From JAXMHN01 sp964578605 (GTDB lineage: Bacteria; Verrucomicrobiota; Verrucomicrobiia; Limisphaerales; SIBE01): DNA of 64,000 nt. Under the pieces are notes generated by a model. That model saw nothing but the letters and a program-made list of their open reading frames with translations, had not been told where the DNA came from and did no database searches. The DNA lies in contig CAZODO010000005.1 of NCBI GenBank assembly GCA_964578605.1, positions 1 to 64,000 of the forward strand. Direction: 5' to 3'. Each line of letters opens with the position of its first letter. The first letter of the stretch is position 1. The position numbers and the translations under genes are program-made. Shown here piece by piece: positions 49,715-58,779 of this stretch.

Positions 49715-51082
49715 ATGAAATACCTGATCAAAGCTGGCCGAGGGTCCACGCAACAGAGATGCGGCATTCTGTTGGCCCTGCTGATGCTCGCGCCGCTCTG
49801 TTCGTTCGCGGCTGCGGAGTCATCGGTCCCGGACCGGGACCAGATGCTCAGGCAAGCCGAGCGGTGCCGGAAGATTCTGCGGACCAGCCTGATCGATTTC
49901 TACCTGCCGGCCTGCGTCGATGAGAAGAACGGCGGCTACCTCGAATCGCTCCGCGATGGCAAATTCGCGCCCACAGGCGAGAAATTCCTTACGTTGCAGG
50001 CGCGGCAGCTATGGTTCTTTAGCACGCTGGCCATCGAGGGATTCGAAAAAGAAAAGGCGCTGGCGGCGGCCAAAGCCGGGTACGACTTTGTCCAGAGGAC
50101 AATGCTCGACCGAGAGAACGGCGGCTACTTTTCCAAGGTGACCGATGAAGGGGCCCCACGCGACACACGAAAGCACGCGTACCTGAATGCCTTTGCGCTG
50201 TATGGCTTGGTGGCCTACCACCGGGCCAGCGGCGATGCCGGCGCATTGCAGGCGGCAAAGAATCTTTTTGGCATTCTGGAACAGTGCGCCCATGACAGGC
50301 AGCATGGCGGGTATATCGAGTTCTTTTATCAGGATTGGAGGCCGGTGACGGATTTGAAGGAGCCGGGTTACGTCGGCGCGAGTGGGCACAAGACTTACAA
50401 CACCCATTTGCACCTGCTCGAAGCCTTTGCCGAACTGTACCGGGTCTGGCCCGACGCCGGGGTTGGCAAGCGGCTCCAGGAGCTGATCACCATCAATACA
50501 AGCACCGTCCGCACCCCAATTGTCGAAAGCAATGTGGACGCCTTTCACCGGGATTGGCGTGTGGTGAACGAACCGCGCAACCTGCGCGCCAGCTTCGGGC
50601 ACGACGTCGAATGCGCCTGGCTGACCCTGGACGCCGTGCGCACGTTGGGGACGCCACCGGGTCTGTTCAGGTCGTGGGCGGAAGCGCTTTGCCAATCGAG
50701 CATCCAGCACGGTTTTGATCGGCAGCATGGAGGATTCTTCTCCTCCGGACCGCTGGGCAAGCCGGCGGATGACAAGGAGAAGATCTGGTGGGTGCAGTCG
50801 GAAGCCGTTGTCTCCATGTTGGACATGTTCCGCCTGACTGGTGACCCAGTCTATTACGACCTGTTCGCCCGGACCCTTGACTTTGTTGAGAAGCATCAGG
50901 TTGCCCAAGAAGGAAGCTGGTGGGCCAGCCGGGCAGCCGACGGGTCGGCAACCAGGAACCCTACGAGGACCAGCCCGTGGCAGGCAGGATACCACGCTGG
51001 CAGATCGATGATTCTGGCCGCCAAAGCCTTGGAACAACTGGCCACGGACGCGCCAAATCCGCTGGCCCCCCCCTCCGACTAG
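49715..51082 (+). CDS. exported AGE-family (N-acylglucosamine 2-epimerase-like) protein
   Basis: This is a 455-residue protein. The first 35 residues form a signal peptide (GILLALLMLAPLCSFAAAE), then an (alpha/alpha)6 barrel of the AGE type: GGYLESLRDGKFAPTGEKFLTLQARQLWFFSTLA, RKHAYLNAFALYGLVAYHRASGD, GHKTYNTHLHLLEAFAELYRVWPD and the conserved GHDVECAWLTLDAVRTLG, with IWWVQSEAVVSMLDMFRLTGD near the end. The His/Glu catalytic set appears intact (H in KTYNTHLHLLEAF; H in SFGHDVECAW). Family members epimerise or isomerise sugars (GlcNAc/ManNAc, cellobiose, mannose). Most are cytoplasmic, so export is unusual. Confidence 0.82.
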   Translation: MKYLIKAGRGSTQQRCGILLALLMLAPLCSFAAAESSVPDRDQMLRQAERCRKILRTSLIDFYLPACVDEKNGGYLESLRDGKFAPTGEKFLTLQARQLWFFSTLAIEGFEKEKALAAAKAGYDFVQRTMLDRENGGYFSKVTDEGAPRDTRKHAYLNAFALYGLVAYHRASGDAGALQAAKNLFGILEQCAHDRQHGGYIEFFYQDWRPVTDLKEPGYVGASGHKTYNTHLHLLEAFAELYRVWPDAGVGKRLQELITINTSTVRTPIVESNVDAFHRDWRVVNEPRNLRASFGHDVECAWLTLDAVRTLGTPPGLFRSWAEALCQSSIQHGFDRQHGGFFSSGPLGKPADDKEKIWWVQSEAVVSMLDMFRLTGDPVYYDLFARTLDFVEKHQVAQEGSWWASRAADGSATRNPTRTSPWQAGYHAGRSMILAAKALEQLATDAPNPLAPPSD

Positions 51083-51208
51083 AGAATCAACCTCTCGCCC
51101 TTGGGTCTGCAAGTGGCAGGACCGGTCTCTGGAGTGTCTCCGCGCGGGACTCTCAGAACAGAGGAGCATCGGACTTGCTGCAAAGGATTTGGACACTCCT
51201 CCCGACCT

Positions 51209-52321
51209 ATGAAGAAAGTCCTCGTCATCGACGACTCGCCCGAGGTGAACCGTTTGGTTGGCGAAACACTCCAGCTGAACGGGTATGACGTCCGCATTGC
51301 GGAAGATGGCGTGGCGGGGGTGGAGTTGGCCCAAAGCTACATCCCGGACCTGATCCTGTGCGACGTGAATATGCCGCGCCTGGATGGGTACGCCACCTTG
51401 ACGGCGCTGCGCCAGCAAAGCCGCACGGCCGCCATTCCGTTCATCTTCCTCACGGGCGTCAGCGACAAAGCCAATGTCCGGCAGGGAATGGAACTCGGTG
51501 CGGACGATTACCTGACGAAGCCATTCTCAATTTCCGAATTGCTGGGGGCGGTCAGCGCGCGTTTGGAGAAGCAATCGGTGGTCATCCGCCAAGCCGAACA
51601 AAAGCTCGAAGAACTGCGCGGCAATATCAGCTTGGCACTGCCGCACGAACTGATTCTGCCCCTCTCGAACATTTTGGGGATCTCCTCGATGCTCTCCGCA
51701 GGGTACGATCGCATCACGCCGCCAGAAATCTTTGAAGCCGCCGCGAATCTCGAGAACTCGGCGCTGCGCTTGCGGCGCACAGTGGAGAACTTCCTGCTTT
51801 ACTCGCAGATCGAACTGATCGTCAGCGACCCGGCGCGCGTGGAAAAGCTGCGCGCCGGCGAGTACCCCATCGACACGCCCGCGCTCATGGACCTTGCGAC
51901 GCAGATCGCGAAGCGGTGCGGCCGCGAAGACGATCTCACCGTCAGCCTCGAACCCGGCTCGATCGCGATGGACGGGGAAAAACTGAACAAGGTCTTCGGT
52001 GAGCTGCTGGATAATGCCTTCAAGTTCTCTGGCGCCGGTGATGCAGTGGCCTTTTCCGGAGCCCTGACCGAGGACGCTTATCGCTTCTCCCTGACCGACC
52101 ACGGTCGTGGGATGCGGCCGGACCAGATCGCCCGGATCGGCGCGCACATGCAGTTTGAGCGCAAGATCCACGAACAGCAAGGGTCCGGGCTGGGCTTAAT
52201 CATCGCCAAACGGCTTACTGAACTGCACGGCGGGACTTTCCATCTGGAAAGCTCCGGCCAGCAAACGACCGTTCAACTGAACTTCCCGCGATTTCTTATC
52301 GTCAGCGCCGAGCGTTTGTGA
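51209..52321 (+). CDS. receiver-histidine kinase hybrid (receiver first)
   Basis: 370 residues from the ATG at 51209, which starts the receiver domain directly. Receiver: D52 in LILCDVNMPRLDG with TGVSD and K104 in YLTKPF. After a linker helix, a HisKA-like box carries H146 in LALPHELILPLSNILG, and an HATPase domain has the N box LLDNAFKFS, G1 DHGRGM and G2 GSGLGLIIAKRL. No sensor domain or membrane segment is present, so it is a cytoplasmic kinase commanded through its own receiver. It is 11 bp before the NtrC-type regulator, with which it forms a two-component pair. Confidence 0.9.
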   Translation: MKKVLVIDDSPEVNRLVGETLQLNGYDVRIAEDGVAGVELAQSYIPDLILCDVNMPRLDGYATLTALRQQSRTAAIPFIFLTGVSDKANVRQGMELGADDYLTKPFSISELLGAVSARLEKQSVVIRQAEQKLEELRGNISLALPHELILPLSNILGISSMLSAGYDRITPPEIFEAAANLENSALRLRRTVENFLLYSQIELIVSDPARVEKLRAGEYPIDTPALMDLATQIAKRCGREDDLTVSLEPGSIAMDGEKLNKVFGELLDNAFKFSGAGDAVAFSGALTEDAYRFSLTDHGRGMRPDQIARIGAHMQFERKIHEQQGSGLGLIIAKRLTELHGGTFHLESSGQQTTVQLNFPRFLIVSAERL

Positions 52322-52332
52322 GCAAATAAGGC

Positions 52333-53778
52333 ATGCTCAGTCAGGCCCTCGCCAGCTTGAACATTCTGATCCTTGAAGATGAACCCTTGTTCCGCAAACA
52401 GGTGGCTGCTCATCTGGAACGGCTCGGGGCTGACGTGACCCAGGCTGATACCCTGGAGCGTGGCCGCAAGCTCCTGCGAGATCTCAGCTTCGATTTTCTG
52501 TTGTTGGACGTCAACCTGCCTGACGGATCGGGGATCGATCTGCTGAAGGAGAGAGCTTGTTCCGCTAGCACCGGGGTGATCGTCATGACGGCCGAAGGCG
52601 GCGTGGCCGGGGCCGTCGAAGCCATGCGCCTCGGGGCCATCGATTACCTGGTCAAGCCCTTTGAGGTGGGGCAACTCCCCCTCGTTATCAACCGGGCCCG
52701 GCGCTGCAAACAGAACGAACGGCTGGATGAGCATCGCCGCAGCGACGAAGCCCGGGCCGGGAACGCCTTCTTCTTTGGCGCCGCCCTGGGTCCGCTCAAG
52801 ACGCAACTGGAGAAAATCCTCGCCGCCGATAATCGCCTGCAGAATTTCTTGCCTCCCGTGCTGATCGAAGGTGAGACCGGCACAGGCAAAACCACCATCG
52901 CGCGATGGATTCACCACCAGGGTCCTCGGGCGAGCCGGCCCTTGGTCGAGGTCAACTGCTCCGCCATGGTGGAAACGCTCGCCGAATCCGAGCTTTTCGG
53001 CCATGAACGCGGCGCGTTCACGGACGCGCGCACGGCCCGGATGGGCCTGTTCGAAGCGGCGGACGGAGGCACCTTGTTCATGGACGAGCTGCCCAGCCTC
53101 TCACCGCCCTTGCAGGCCAAGGTCTTGACGGCGATCGAAGACCACCGCATCCGGCGCCTGGGAGGCAACAAGGAGATCCCCATCGACGTCCGGATCATCG
53201 CCGCGACAAACCAGAACTTGAAGAATCTCGTTAGCAAGGGCCTCTTTCGCGAGGATTTGCTCCATCGGCTTGATCTCTTCCGCGTCAGCATCGCTCCGCT
53301 CCGGGAGCGGGGCGGCGATATCCTGCAGCTGGCTGAAAACCTCATGCGGGACCTCGAACGCAAGCACCGTCTTCCGAGGAAGACGATCCATCCGGACGGA
53401 CGAAAGAGGCTCCTGGCTTATCCCTGGCCGGGGAATGTGCGCGAACTGGCGCATGAATTGGAGCGGGCATTGGTCTTTGAGGAAAGCGACGAATTGCGAT
53501 TTGAGCACCTGGCAGGCACGACCCAGGTTGGCCAGGACAATCCTCAACTTGCCGTTGGCGATTGGTTCAATCCGCGCTTTACCTTTGCAGGCGATGGCGC
53601 TTTCTCTTTGGAGGAAGCCATCAACCGGTTGATTCAGCATGCCCTGAACCAGACGCATAACAATATTTCGGCGGCAGCGCGGCTTCTCGGGGTCTCGCGC
53701 GATTATGTCCGCTACCGTTTGGCTCAAAAGCCCGAAGCGAGCCCGGGTGACACTCCCCAAGAGGCCGCTTCGAGCTAA
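52333..53778 (+). CDS. NtrC-type sigma-54 response regulator
   Basis: The encoded regulator has 481 residues with receiver (D59 in LLLDVNLPDGSG, K108 in YLVKPF), AAA+ domain with Walker A GETGTGKT (180-187), DELPSL (Walker B), R-finger region and PWPGNVREL, and a C-terminal Fis-type helix-turn-helix (QTHNNISAAARLLGVSRDYVRYRLAQ). The loop 1 motif, normally GAFTGA, reads GAFTDA (227-232), which may affect contact with sigma-54. It is co-transcribed with the hybrid kinase 11 bp upstream. Target promoters in the window could not be identified. Confidence 0.9.
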   Translation: MLSQALASLNILILEDEPLFRKQVAAHLERLGADVTQADTLERGRKLLRDLSFDFLLLDVNLPDGSGIDLLKERACSASTGVIVMTAEGGVAGAVEAMRLGAIDYLVKPFEVGQLPLVINRARRCKQNERLDEHRRSDEARAGNAFFFGAALGPLKTQLEKILAADNRLQNFLPPVLIEGETGTGKTTIARWIHHQGPRASRPLVEVNCSAMVETLAESELFGHERGAFTDARTARMGLFEAADGGTLFMDELPSLSPPLQAKVLTAIEDHRIRRLGGNKEIPIDVRIIAATNQNLKNLVSKGLFREDLLHRLDLFRVSIAPLRERGGDILQLAENLMRDLERKHRLPRKTIHPDGRKRLLAYPWPGNVRELAHELERALVFEESDELRFEHLAGTTQVGQDNPQLAVGDWFNPRFTFAGDGAFSLEEAINRLIQHALNQTHNNISAAARLLGVSRDYVRYRLAQKPEASPGDTPQEAASS

Positions 53779-53953
53779 GGCGGGTTTGGGGAGGCGCGCG
53801 CAAGACGACCGTTTGCCAAAAGTGCGGAAGCACGCGGGGCTGTTGATGATCAGTCACTTCGAGAGAATGTCCGGCGATGGCACAGAGATTGCCCTGCTTA
53901 AGCCAGGTGCTGTGAGCGTGAACTGGATCGGAGCGTGTGGCGTTGAGCGACTT

Positions 53954-54493
53954 ATGACGACAAAGAAGATGATCGGGATCATGGGCGCACTGGGCCTTGC
54001 CTTGGCTTCAAGTATTCCCCAGGCCCAGGGCAGACCGGACGGGTCCCCTGGAGTCCCGGTTCTTGTGAATTCCCAGTTGGCCGCGTTGGCCTCGGAACCG
54101 GACAGCCCAGAAGGGTCCGCCGCCAAGCGGGAGGAGAATCTCGGCCAGGGGATTGTTAAAGGAAAGCGCACGCCAAGCCTGGGCCGCCCCACTGCCCCAG
54201 GCCAGGCCAAATCCCTCAATGAGGGGGTGGAGGAATTCAAGCAAGCGGAAAAGAAGTTCCTCGAGGAACAGAAGAAACTTCGGAACGAGTATAAGAACGC
54301 CACCAAGACAAGGCGCGAAGAGATCAGGAGCTTGCTGCGCGAGAAGAACCGGGATTTCATCGAGGAGCAAAAGAAACGGCGCGAAGAGATCCGCCAGCGT
54401 ATGGCGCAAATGAAAGACGAAATCAAAGAACACAAGGATCTCATAGACCAGGTTCCAGAACCGACCCACAGGCGCAAAGGCGGCGCCGACTAG
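53954..54493 (+). CDS. secreted coiled-coil protein of unknown function
   Basis: The product is 179 residues. The start at 53954 gives a signal peptide (GIMGALGLALASSIPQAQG); an in-frame start at 53705 overlaps the regulator gene and is rejected. From about residue 85 the protein is a single charged helix, repeatedly KKFLEEQKKLRNEYKNATKTRREEIRSLLREKNRDFIEEQKKRREEIRQRM, a coiled coil. No family recognised. It lies between a two-component system and an outer-membrane barrel and may form an envelope complex with the latter; this is inference from position only. Confidence 0.6.
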   Translation: MTTKKMIGIMGALGLALASSIPQAQGRPDGSPGVPVLVNSQLAALASEPDSPEGSAAKREENLGQGIVKGKRTPSLGRPTAPGQAKSLNEGVEEFKQAEKKFLEEQKKLRNEYKNATKTRREEIRSLLREKNRDFIEEQKKRREEIRQRMAQMKDEIKEHKDLIDQVPEPTHRRKGGAD

Positions 54494-54578
54494 GCGGTTT
54501 GGCTCGGGTCCAGGATTTGGGCGCCCTGTATTGCGCGGCCAGACGCCTCACGCTGGGGCGTTTGGCTTTGCTGTATTC

Positions 54579-55790
54579 ATGCATTCACCTCGGCGAGAGC
54601 CCCAGGCCTTCCTGGCAGCTGCCTTCACGCTCCTGATCGGTCTGGCCAGCCCCTTCCCCGCCCCCGCGACACAGGCTGCGAGAGAACCAGGCACGCAGGT
54701 CACCCTTCCGGACGCGGACCTGCCGGAGATCGACGATCTCGAGCTAGAAATTCCCCAGGAACTGGAACTTCCGTCGCTCTGGGTCCCCGGCATCGAGGTG
54801 CGCCTCTCGACCGGCTACAAAGACAACCTCATGCTCGCCCCCGGGAAGCCGGAGAAAAGCGTCTCTGCCGCCGCGGGTCTTGACCTTAGCCTTTTCCGAC
54901 TGCCGATCGGAAGTTGGGAATGGTTCTTCCTTTCGTCGGCCGATTACATCCGTTACCCCGACGCCCGCGAGGCCCAAGAGGAGGCAACCGCCATTGTGCA
55001 GGGCCAGGGCCAGAAACGCTTCGCCGAATCCTGGAAGGCAGGTGCCGCCGCGGAGTATCTCTATTTCAACCAGGTCTTCGACGCGTCCATTCTCGAGGAA
55101 GAACCCGTCGCGCTCGACCTGGAAGGGCACGCCTTGACCTTCCGGCCCCTGGCGTCGAAGCAACTCCCGCGAGGCTTCCGACTCGAACTCGAATTGCCCG
55201 CCACTCGCCAGGTCTTCGCTGAAACCCTGGACGATTACTGGGAAGCCGGATCCAAGCTGGAGCTCGGACGCGAGTTCGGGCAGCGCGCGGACTTGGCACT
55301 GGGCTATCAGTTCACGGCCCGATTTCACGATACGCGCAACCCCCGCGATGCCGCTGGAAATCCGCAGTCCGGCCGTCTCGAGTTTTACGAGCACGAAGCG
55401 GCGATGTCCTGGCGTCAGTTCTGGGACGCCGAGCAGCGCTGGCGGACCGTCACGAAGCTGAGCTTGGAGTTCAATGAGGATAACGGCGGTGGATATTACG
55501 ATTTCCTGCGGCCTCAGTTCTCGGAACAGATCCGGTACCGCACCAAAACCTGGGAAGCCGAACTCCAAGCCAGGGTGTCCCATTGTGCCTACGATCACCA
55601 GCGCACCGATGGCCCTGATTCGCCTCGCCGCAAACGCACCTACGTGACGCTTAACCTGCGCGGTGAGAAGGTCCTGTGGAAAGCCTGGAGGGTCTTTGCC
55701 GAGTACGAACTCGAACGCGCCCTTTCCAACCTGGATGCCGATGACTACTCCGCCAACACGATCCGTGGCGGGCTAAGCTGGGAATATTGA
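54579..55790 (+). CDS. outer-membrane beta-barrel protein of unknown function
   Basis: 403 residues from the ATG at 54579 with a signal peptide (FLAAAFTLLIGLASPFPAPATQAA) and an acidic linker, then alternating amphipathic strands: VRLSTGYKDNLML, WEWFFLSSADYIRY, KAGAAAEYLYFNQVF, FRLELELPATRQVF, DLALGYQFTARFHDT, TVTKLSLEFNE, WEAELQARVSH and a C-terminal NTIRGGLSWEY. The final residues end with an aromatic, as Omp85-inserted barrels do. About fourteen to eighteen strands fit. I cannot name the family. It follows the coiled-coil gene by 85 bp. Confidence 0.7.
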   Translation: MHSPRREPQAFLAAAFTLLIGLASPFPAPATQAAREPGTQVTLPDADLPEIDDLELEIPQELELPSLWVPGIEVRLSTGYKDNLMLAPGKPEKSVSAAAGLDLSLFRLPIGSWEWFFLSSADYIRYPDAREAQEEATAIVQGQGQKRFAESWKAGAAAEYLYFNQVFDASILEEEPVALDLEGHALTFRPLASKQLPRGFRLELELPATRQVFAETLDDYWEAGSKLELGREFGQRADLALGYQFTARFHDTRNPRDAAGNPQSGRLEFYEHEAAMSWRQFWDAEQRWRTVTKLSLEFNEDNGGGYYDFLRPQFSEQIRYRTKTWEAELQARVSHCAYDHQRTDGPDSPRRKRTYVTLNLRGEKVLWKAWRVFAEYELERALSNLDADDYSANTIRGGLSWEY

Positions 55791-55920
55791 ACGGTTGAAA
55801 CTTCCGATTGCTTTGCGGTCCCGGCGCAGGAGAAACGGCCGCATGCGTGCGGATCCGCTTGGCGGCTGCGGTCCTTGTTGGTAACCTCCGCGTGTGCTTT
55901 CCTGCGTCAAAGGCGTTCAA

Positions 55921-56316
55921 ATGGCTAAGCAGTTGGCCGTCTTCCTCGAGAATCGCCCGGGGACCCTCGCGCGCGTGTGTGAGGTCCTTGGCAAAGCGAA
56001 GATCAACATCTGTGCCATTTCGACGAGCGACACCGTCGACCACATCGTGGTGCGGATGATCGTGAGCGATGCGGAGGCCGCAATGCGCATTTTCCAGGAG
56101 TACGGATCGCTGGTTGTGGCCACAGATGTCCTCCTCGTTCATGGCAATAACAAACCGGGATCCCTGGCGGCGATTGCGGGAGCCTTGGCCGACGCCGGCG
56201 AAAACATCGAATACGCCTACAGCGCGACGGCCCCGGATGCCCGGCACGGAATGATGGTCCTGCGAGCTTCGCGACCGGAAACGGCGCTCAAAGTCCTCAA
56301 CAGCCTGGGCGCCTGA
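55921..56316 (+). CDS. tandem ACT-domain protein
   Basis: A 131-residue protein made only of two ACT domains: KQLAVFLENRPGTLARVCEVLGKAKINICAISTSDTVDHIVVRMIVSD (about 3-50) and VLLVHGNNKPGSLAAIAGALADAGENIEYAYSATAPDARHGMMVLRASRPETALKVL (about 71-127). The ATG at 55921 is used. ACT domains bind amino acids or small ligands at dimer interfaces; stand-alone tandem forms are common in Verrucomicrobia, Bacteroidetes and related groups but mostly uncharacterised. Ligand unknown. Confidence 0.85.
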   Translation: MAKQLAVFLENRPGTLARVCEVLGKAKINICAISTSDTVDHIVVRMIVSDAEAAMRIFQEYGSLVVATDVLLVHGNNKPGSLAAIAGALADAGENIEYAYSATAPDARHGMMVLRASRPETALKVLNSLGA

Positions 56317-56374
56317 CCGCCCAAGCCCCTGGTCTGCCCTTGCCCTTCCCCTCTGGCGCCGGATGCCGCCGCAA

Positions 56375-57541
56375 TTAGAGAGGCCTCTCGTCATCGTTTG
56401 GAGGCACCGCTTCGGTTGAAGATCGCCGGTCAGGGCCTGGCTTGCTCGTGATTAACCCGATCCCTCGCCCCTGGTTTCCGCACGCGCAGTAGAACATGTA
56501 GAACGTGTCGTTGGCCGGGTTGTAAACGAGGGAGATCTTGTGAGCGTACTGCCGGTCCAGGCCGCTCGGGTTGCCGCCGGCTTTGTAGAGCGGTTCCGGA
56601 TGCGCGGTCCAATGCACCAGGTCGCGCGAGAAAGCCACCATGATATGCGCCCCGTCGCGTCCCACGCCAAAGTAGAACAGGGTCCAATGGTCCCCGTCCC
56701 GGAACACTTTCGGGTCCGAAGCGAACTGGGCGTCATAACCGTCCGGCCGGTTCCGAACGATCGGGTTGGCCGGATACCGCATCCAATTGAGGAGGTCGGT
56801 GGAAAAAGCGAGGCCGGTCTGCTCGATGCCGCCGTTGGCGGCGTTGTAGAAGTTGAAGAACCGGCCGCGATGCTCGACGAGCCAAGGCTGGTAGATGCAG
56901 TCCTTTTCCCAAACGCCGCAATCGGGGTCTTGAACGGCCAGAATGGGGCTGTTCTTGGCCCGGCGCCAAGTCAGGCCGTCTTCGCTCGAAGCCACTCCTT
57001 CATAACCGGGGCGGAGTTCGTACCCCCCTTGCCGAGGGTAACAGCCGTAAAGGGTCCAGAACCTGCCGTCGCGCCGCTTGAGGACGCGCGGAGCCTTCAA
57101 ATCGTAGGATTCGTAAAGAAACGCGCCGATCACCGAGCCGCCGAAGTCAAATTCGCCTGGCGGCCCGAAGCCCATGGCGAGGCGCGGCTGAGTCCAGGTG
57201 AGCAGGTTCGTGCTCTCGGCCACGAACGAGTTATATCCCTTTCCGTCGAAGGCGATGAAGCTCATGAACCATTTGTCCGGCTGGCCGGGAAGCTGGTAGA
57301 CGCAAGGAACATCGGTGTTTTGAAACGCTTCGTGGCCCGGAATGTTCGGCTGGGCGGCGATCACGTGGGCGGGTTGGTACTGCCAGCCGCGGAACGGCGC
57401 AGACCAGCGATCGATGGTCTCACGATCCAGGGTGGCGTCGACTGGTGCGGCGGCAGCCATGGGGGAAATTGCGGCCGCGCATCCAACCGCCGCGATCCAG
57501 GTGAGGCATCCTGCCACGCGTTGGAGAAGGGGAGTTCGCAT
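56375..57541 (-). CDS. exported GH43-like five-bladed beta-propeller protein
   Basis: The protein is 388 residues. The start at 57541 gives a signal peptide (CLTWIAAVGCAAAISPMAAAAP). The propeller shows sequential Trp-rich blades: AFQNTDVPCVYQLPGQPDKWFMSFIAFDGKGYNSFVAESTNLLTW, GVASSEDGLTWRRAKNSPIL, FYNAANGGIEQTGLAFSTDLLNWMRYPANPI, FYFGVGRDGAHIMVAFSRDLVHW. Acidic residues in the centre are compatible with GH43/GH117-type glycosidases. Export and substrate are inferred from the signal and fold. It ends at the front of the glycosyltransferase cluster, which is oriented the same way. Confidence 0.78.
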   Translation of the reverse strand: MRTPLLQRVAGCLTWIAAVGCAAAISPMAAAAPVDATLDRETIDRWSAPFRGWQYQPAHVIAAQPNIPGHEAFQNTDVPCVYQLPGQPDKWFMSFIAFDGKGYNSFVAESTNLLTWTQPRLAMGFGPPGEFDFGGSVIGAFLYESYDLKAPRVLKRRDGRFWTLYGCYPRQGGYELRPGYEGVASSEDGLTWRRAKNSPILAVQDPDCGVWEKDCIYQPWLVEHRGRFFNFYNAANGGIEQTGLAFSTDLLNWMRYPANPIVRNRPDGYDAQFASDPKVFRDGDHWTLFYFGVGRDGAHIMVAFSRDLVHWTAHPEPLYKAGGNPSGLDRQYAHKISLVYNPANDTFYMFYCACGNQGRGIGLITSKPGPDRRSSTEAVPPNDDERPL

Positions 57542-57597
57542 AGGTTGCCCACAGGCAATATGCCGGTCGCGCGGTGGATGCAAGGCTTGAGGCTCGC

Positions 57598-58779
57598 CTA
57601 TGCCCCTTCGATGCGTCCCGTTTCGTAAAGCGCTTCGAATTGGCTCGTGAACGTTGCGGGGCTGAACCGGTCGAAGAACGCTTGTTCTTCCGCCGGGTCA
57701 AGCTTAACGGAAAGCGCCTGGACGGCTTTCGCAAGACCCTCACGGCAGATCTCGAGCGGGCGACGTCCGTCTCCTCGCCAAAGGTCCACCATCACGCCCT
57801 TTGGGTAGCCCTGAAGGATCTCCGGGATGCCACCGCGGTGGGTCGCGAGAACGGCTTTGCCATAGAGGCGGCCCTCGATCACGGCGCCCGGCAACGGATC
57901 ATCCCACATCGAGAGGCAGCAGACGATATCGTGGGATTGGAGAATAGGCGTCACCTCCCGATGGGGAACGGGGGGGCGCAGGGTGATCCGAGCGTCTCTG
58001 CTGGCAAGGGCGGCGATCTTCGCCTTGAGCGGTCCGTCCAGGCCGAGAATCGTCAACCGGACGGCGCTGTCGCCAAGCGCATTCACCAGAAGGTCCAGAC
58101 CCTTCTCGCGGCTGAGCCGCCCCATAAACAGGAGGCGCGGTTCCCGGGTATGAACCGGCTCTTGAGAAGGCTCTGGCCGATGACCCGGATGCGGGCTGTA
58201 AATCGTCACGACCTCGCCCGCGCCTGGCGGGAGGAACCGCTCCAACTTTCTCCCGATATGGCGCGAAGGCGTCGTGATCCAACGCGCATCTCGCAAGAGC
58301 GGGCGCAACTTGAGATCGCGCCTTCGCAAGGCCGCCCTGAGGCAGGCGCCGACCAGCGGGTTCGCGCCGAGAACCTCGAAGTCCCGCGGCACATTGTCCT
58401 GAACGCTCAGGCCGAGCTGGGTCTTCCCGAGCTGCGCGAGGTGGCGGGCGAGGAGAAAGGTATGGATGTCCTGCCCATGCACGAAGTCGCAGGAGGACAG
58501 CGGCAAGTTTAGTTCCAGCGCCCGCCGAATAAACCACTGATCCAGCGCGCGGTTCGCAAGGAAGATGAGGGAACGCTTAAGGAGCTGCGGATTGCCCCGG
58601 AGCAGCGGAGGGGCCGGCAAGCGCCACACCTTGCCCGGCTGAGCATTGGGCCCTCCCGCGACGCAAAGGACATCGATTTCGTGCCCGCGTTCCGTAAGGC
58701 CGCGCCGCAATGCGCGCATCACGATTTCCGCTCCGCCAAAGTCGTACTCATAGAAGGCCGAAACGAAGAGAACCTTCAT
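57598..58779 (-). CDS. GT4-family glycosyltransferase
   Basis: The protein has 393 residues in a GT-B fold: the N-terminal KVLFVSAFYEYDFGGAEIVMRALRRGLTERGHEIDVLCVAGG and the C-terminal PRLLFMGRLSREKGLDLLVNALG with the E-x7-E region DDPLPGAVIEGRLYGKAVLATHRGGIPEIL. It transfers a sugar from a nucleotide sugar in polysaccharide or lipid-linked glycan synthesis. Start overlaps the methyltransferase stop by four bases (ATGA at 58776-58779). It is the last gene of a five-gene operon. Confidence 0.9.
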   Translation of the reverse strand: MKVLFVSAFYEYDFGGAEIVMRALRRGLTERGHEIDVLCVAGGPNAQPGKVWRLPAPPLLRGNPQLLKRSLIFLANRALDQWFIRRALELNLPLSSCDFVHGQDIHTFLLARHLAQLGKTQLGLSVQDNVPRDFEVLGANPLVGACLRAALRRRDLKLRPLLRDARWITTPSRHIGRKLERFLPPGAGEVVTIYSPHPGHRPEPSQEPVHTREPRLLFMGRLSREKGLDLLVNALGDSAVRLTILGLDGPLKAKIAALASRDARITLRPPVPHREVTPILQSHDIVCCLSMWDDPLPGAVIEGRLYGKAVLATHRGGIPEILQGYPKGVMVDLWRGDGRRPLEICREGLAKAVQALSVKLDPAEEQAFFDRFSPATFTSQFEALYETGRIEGA

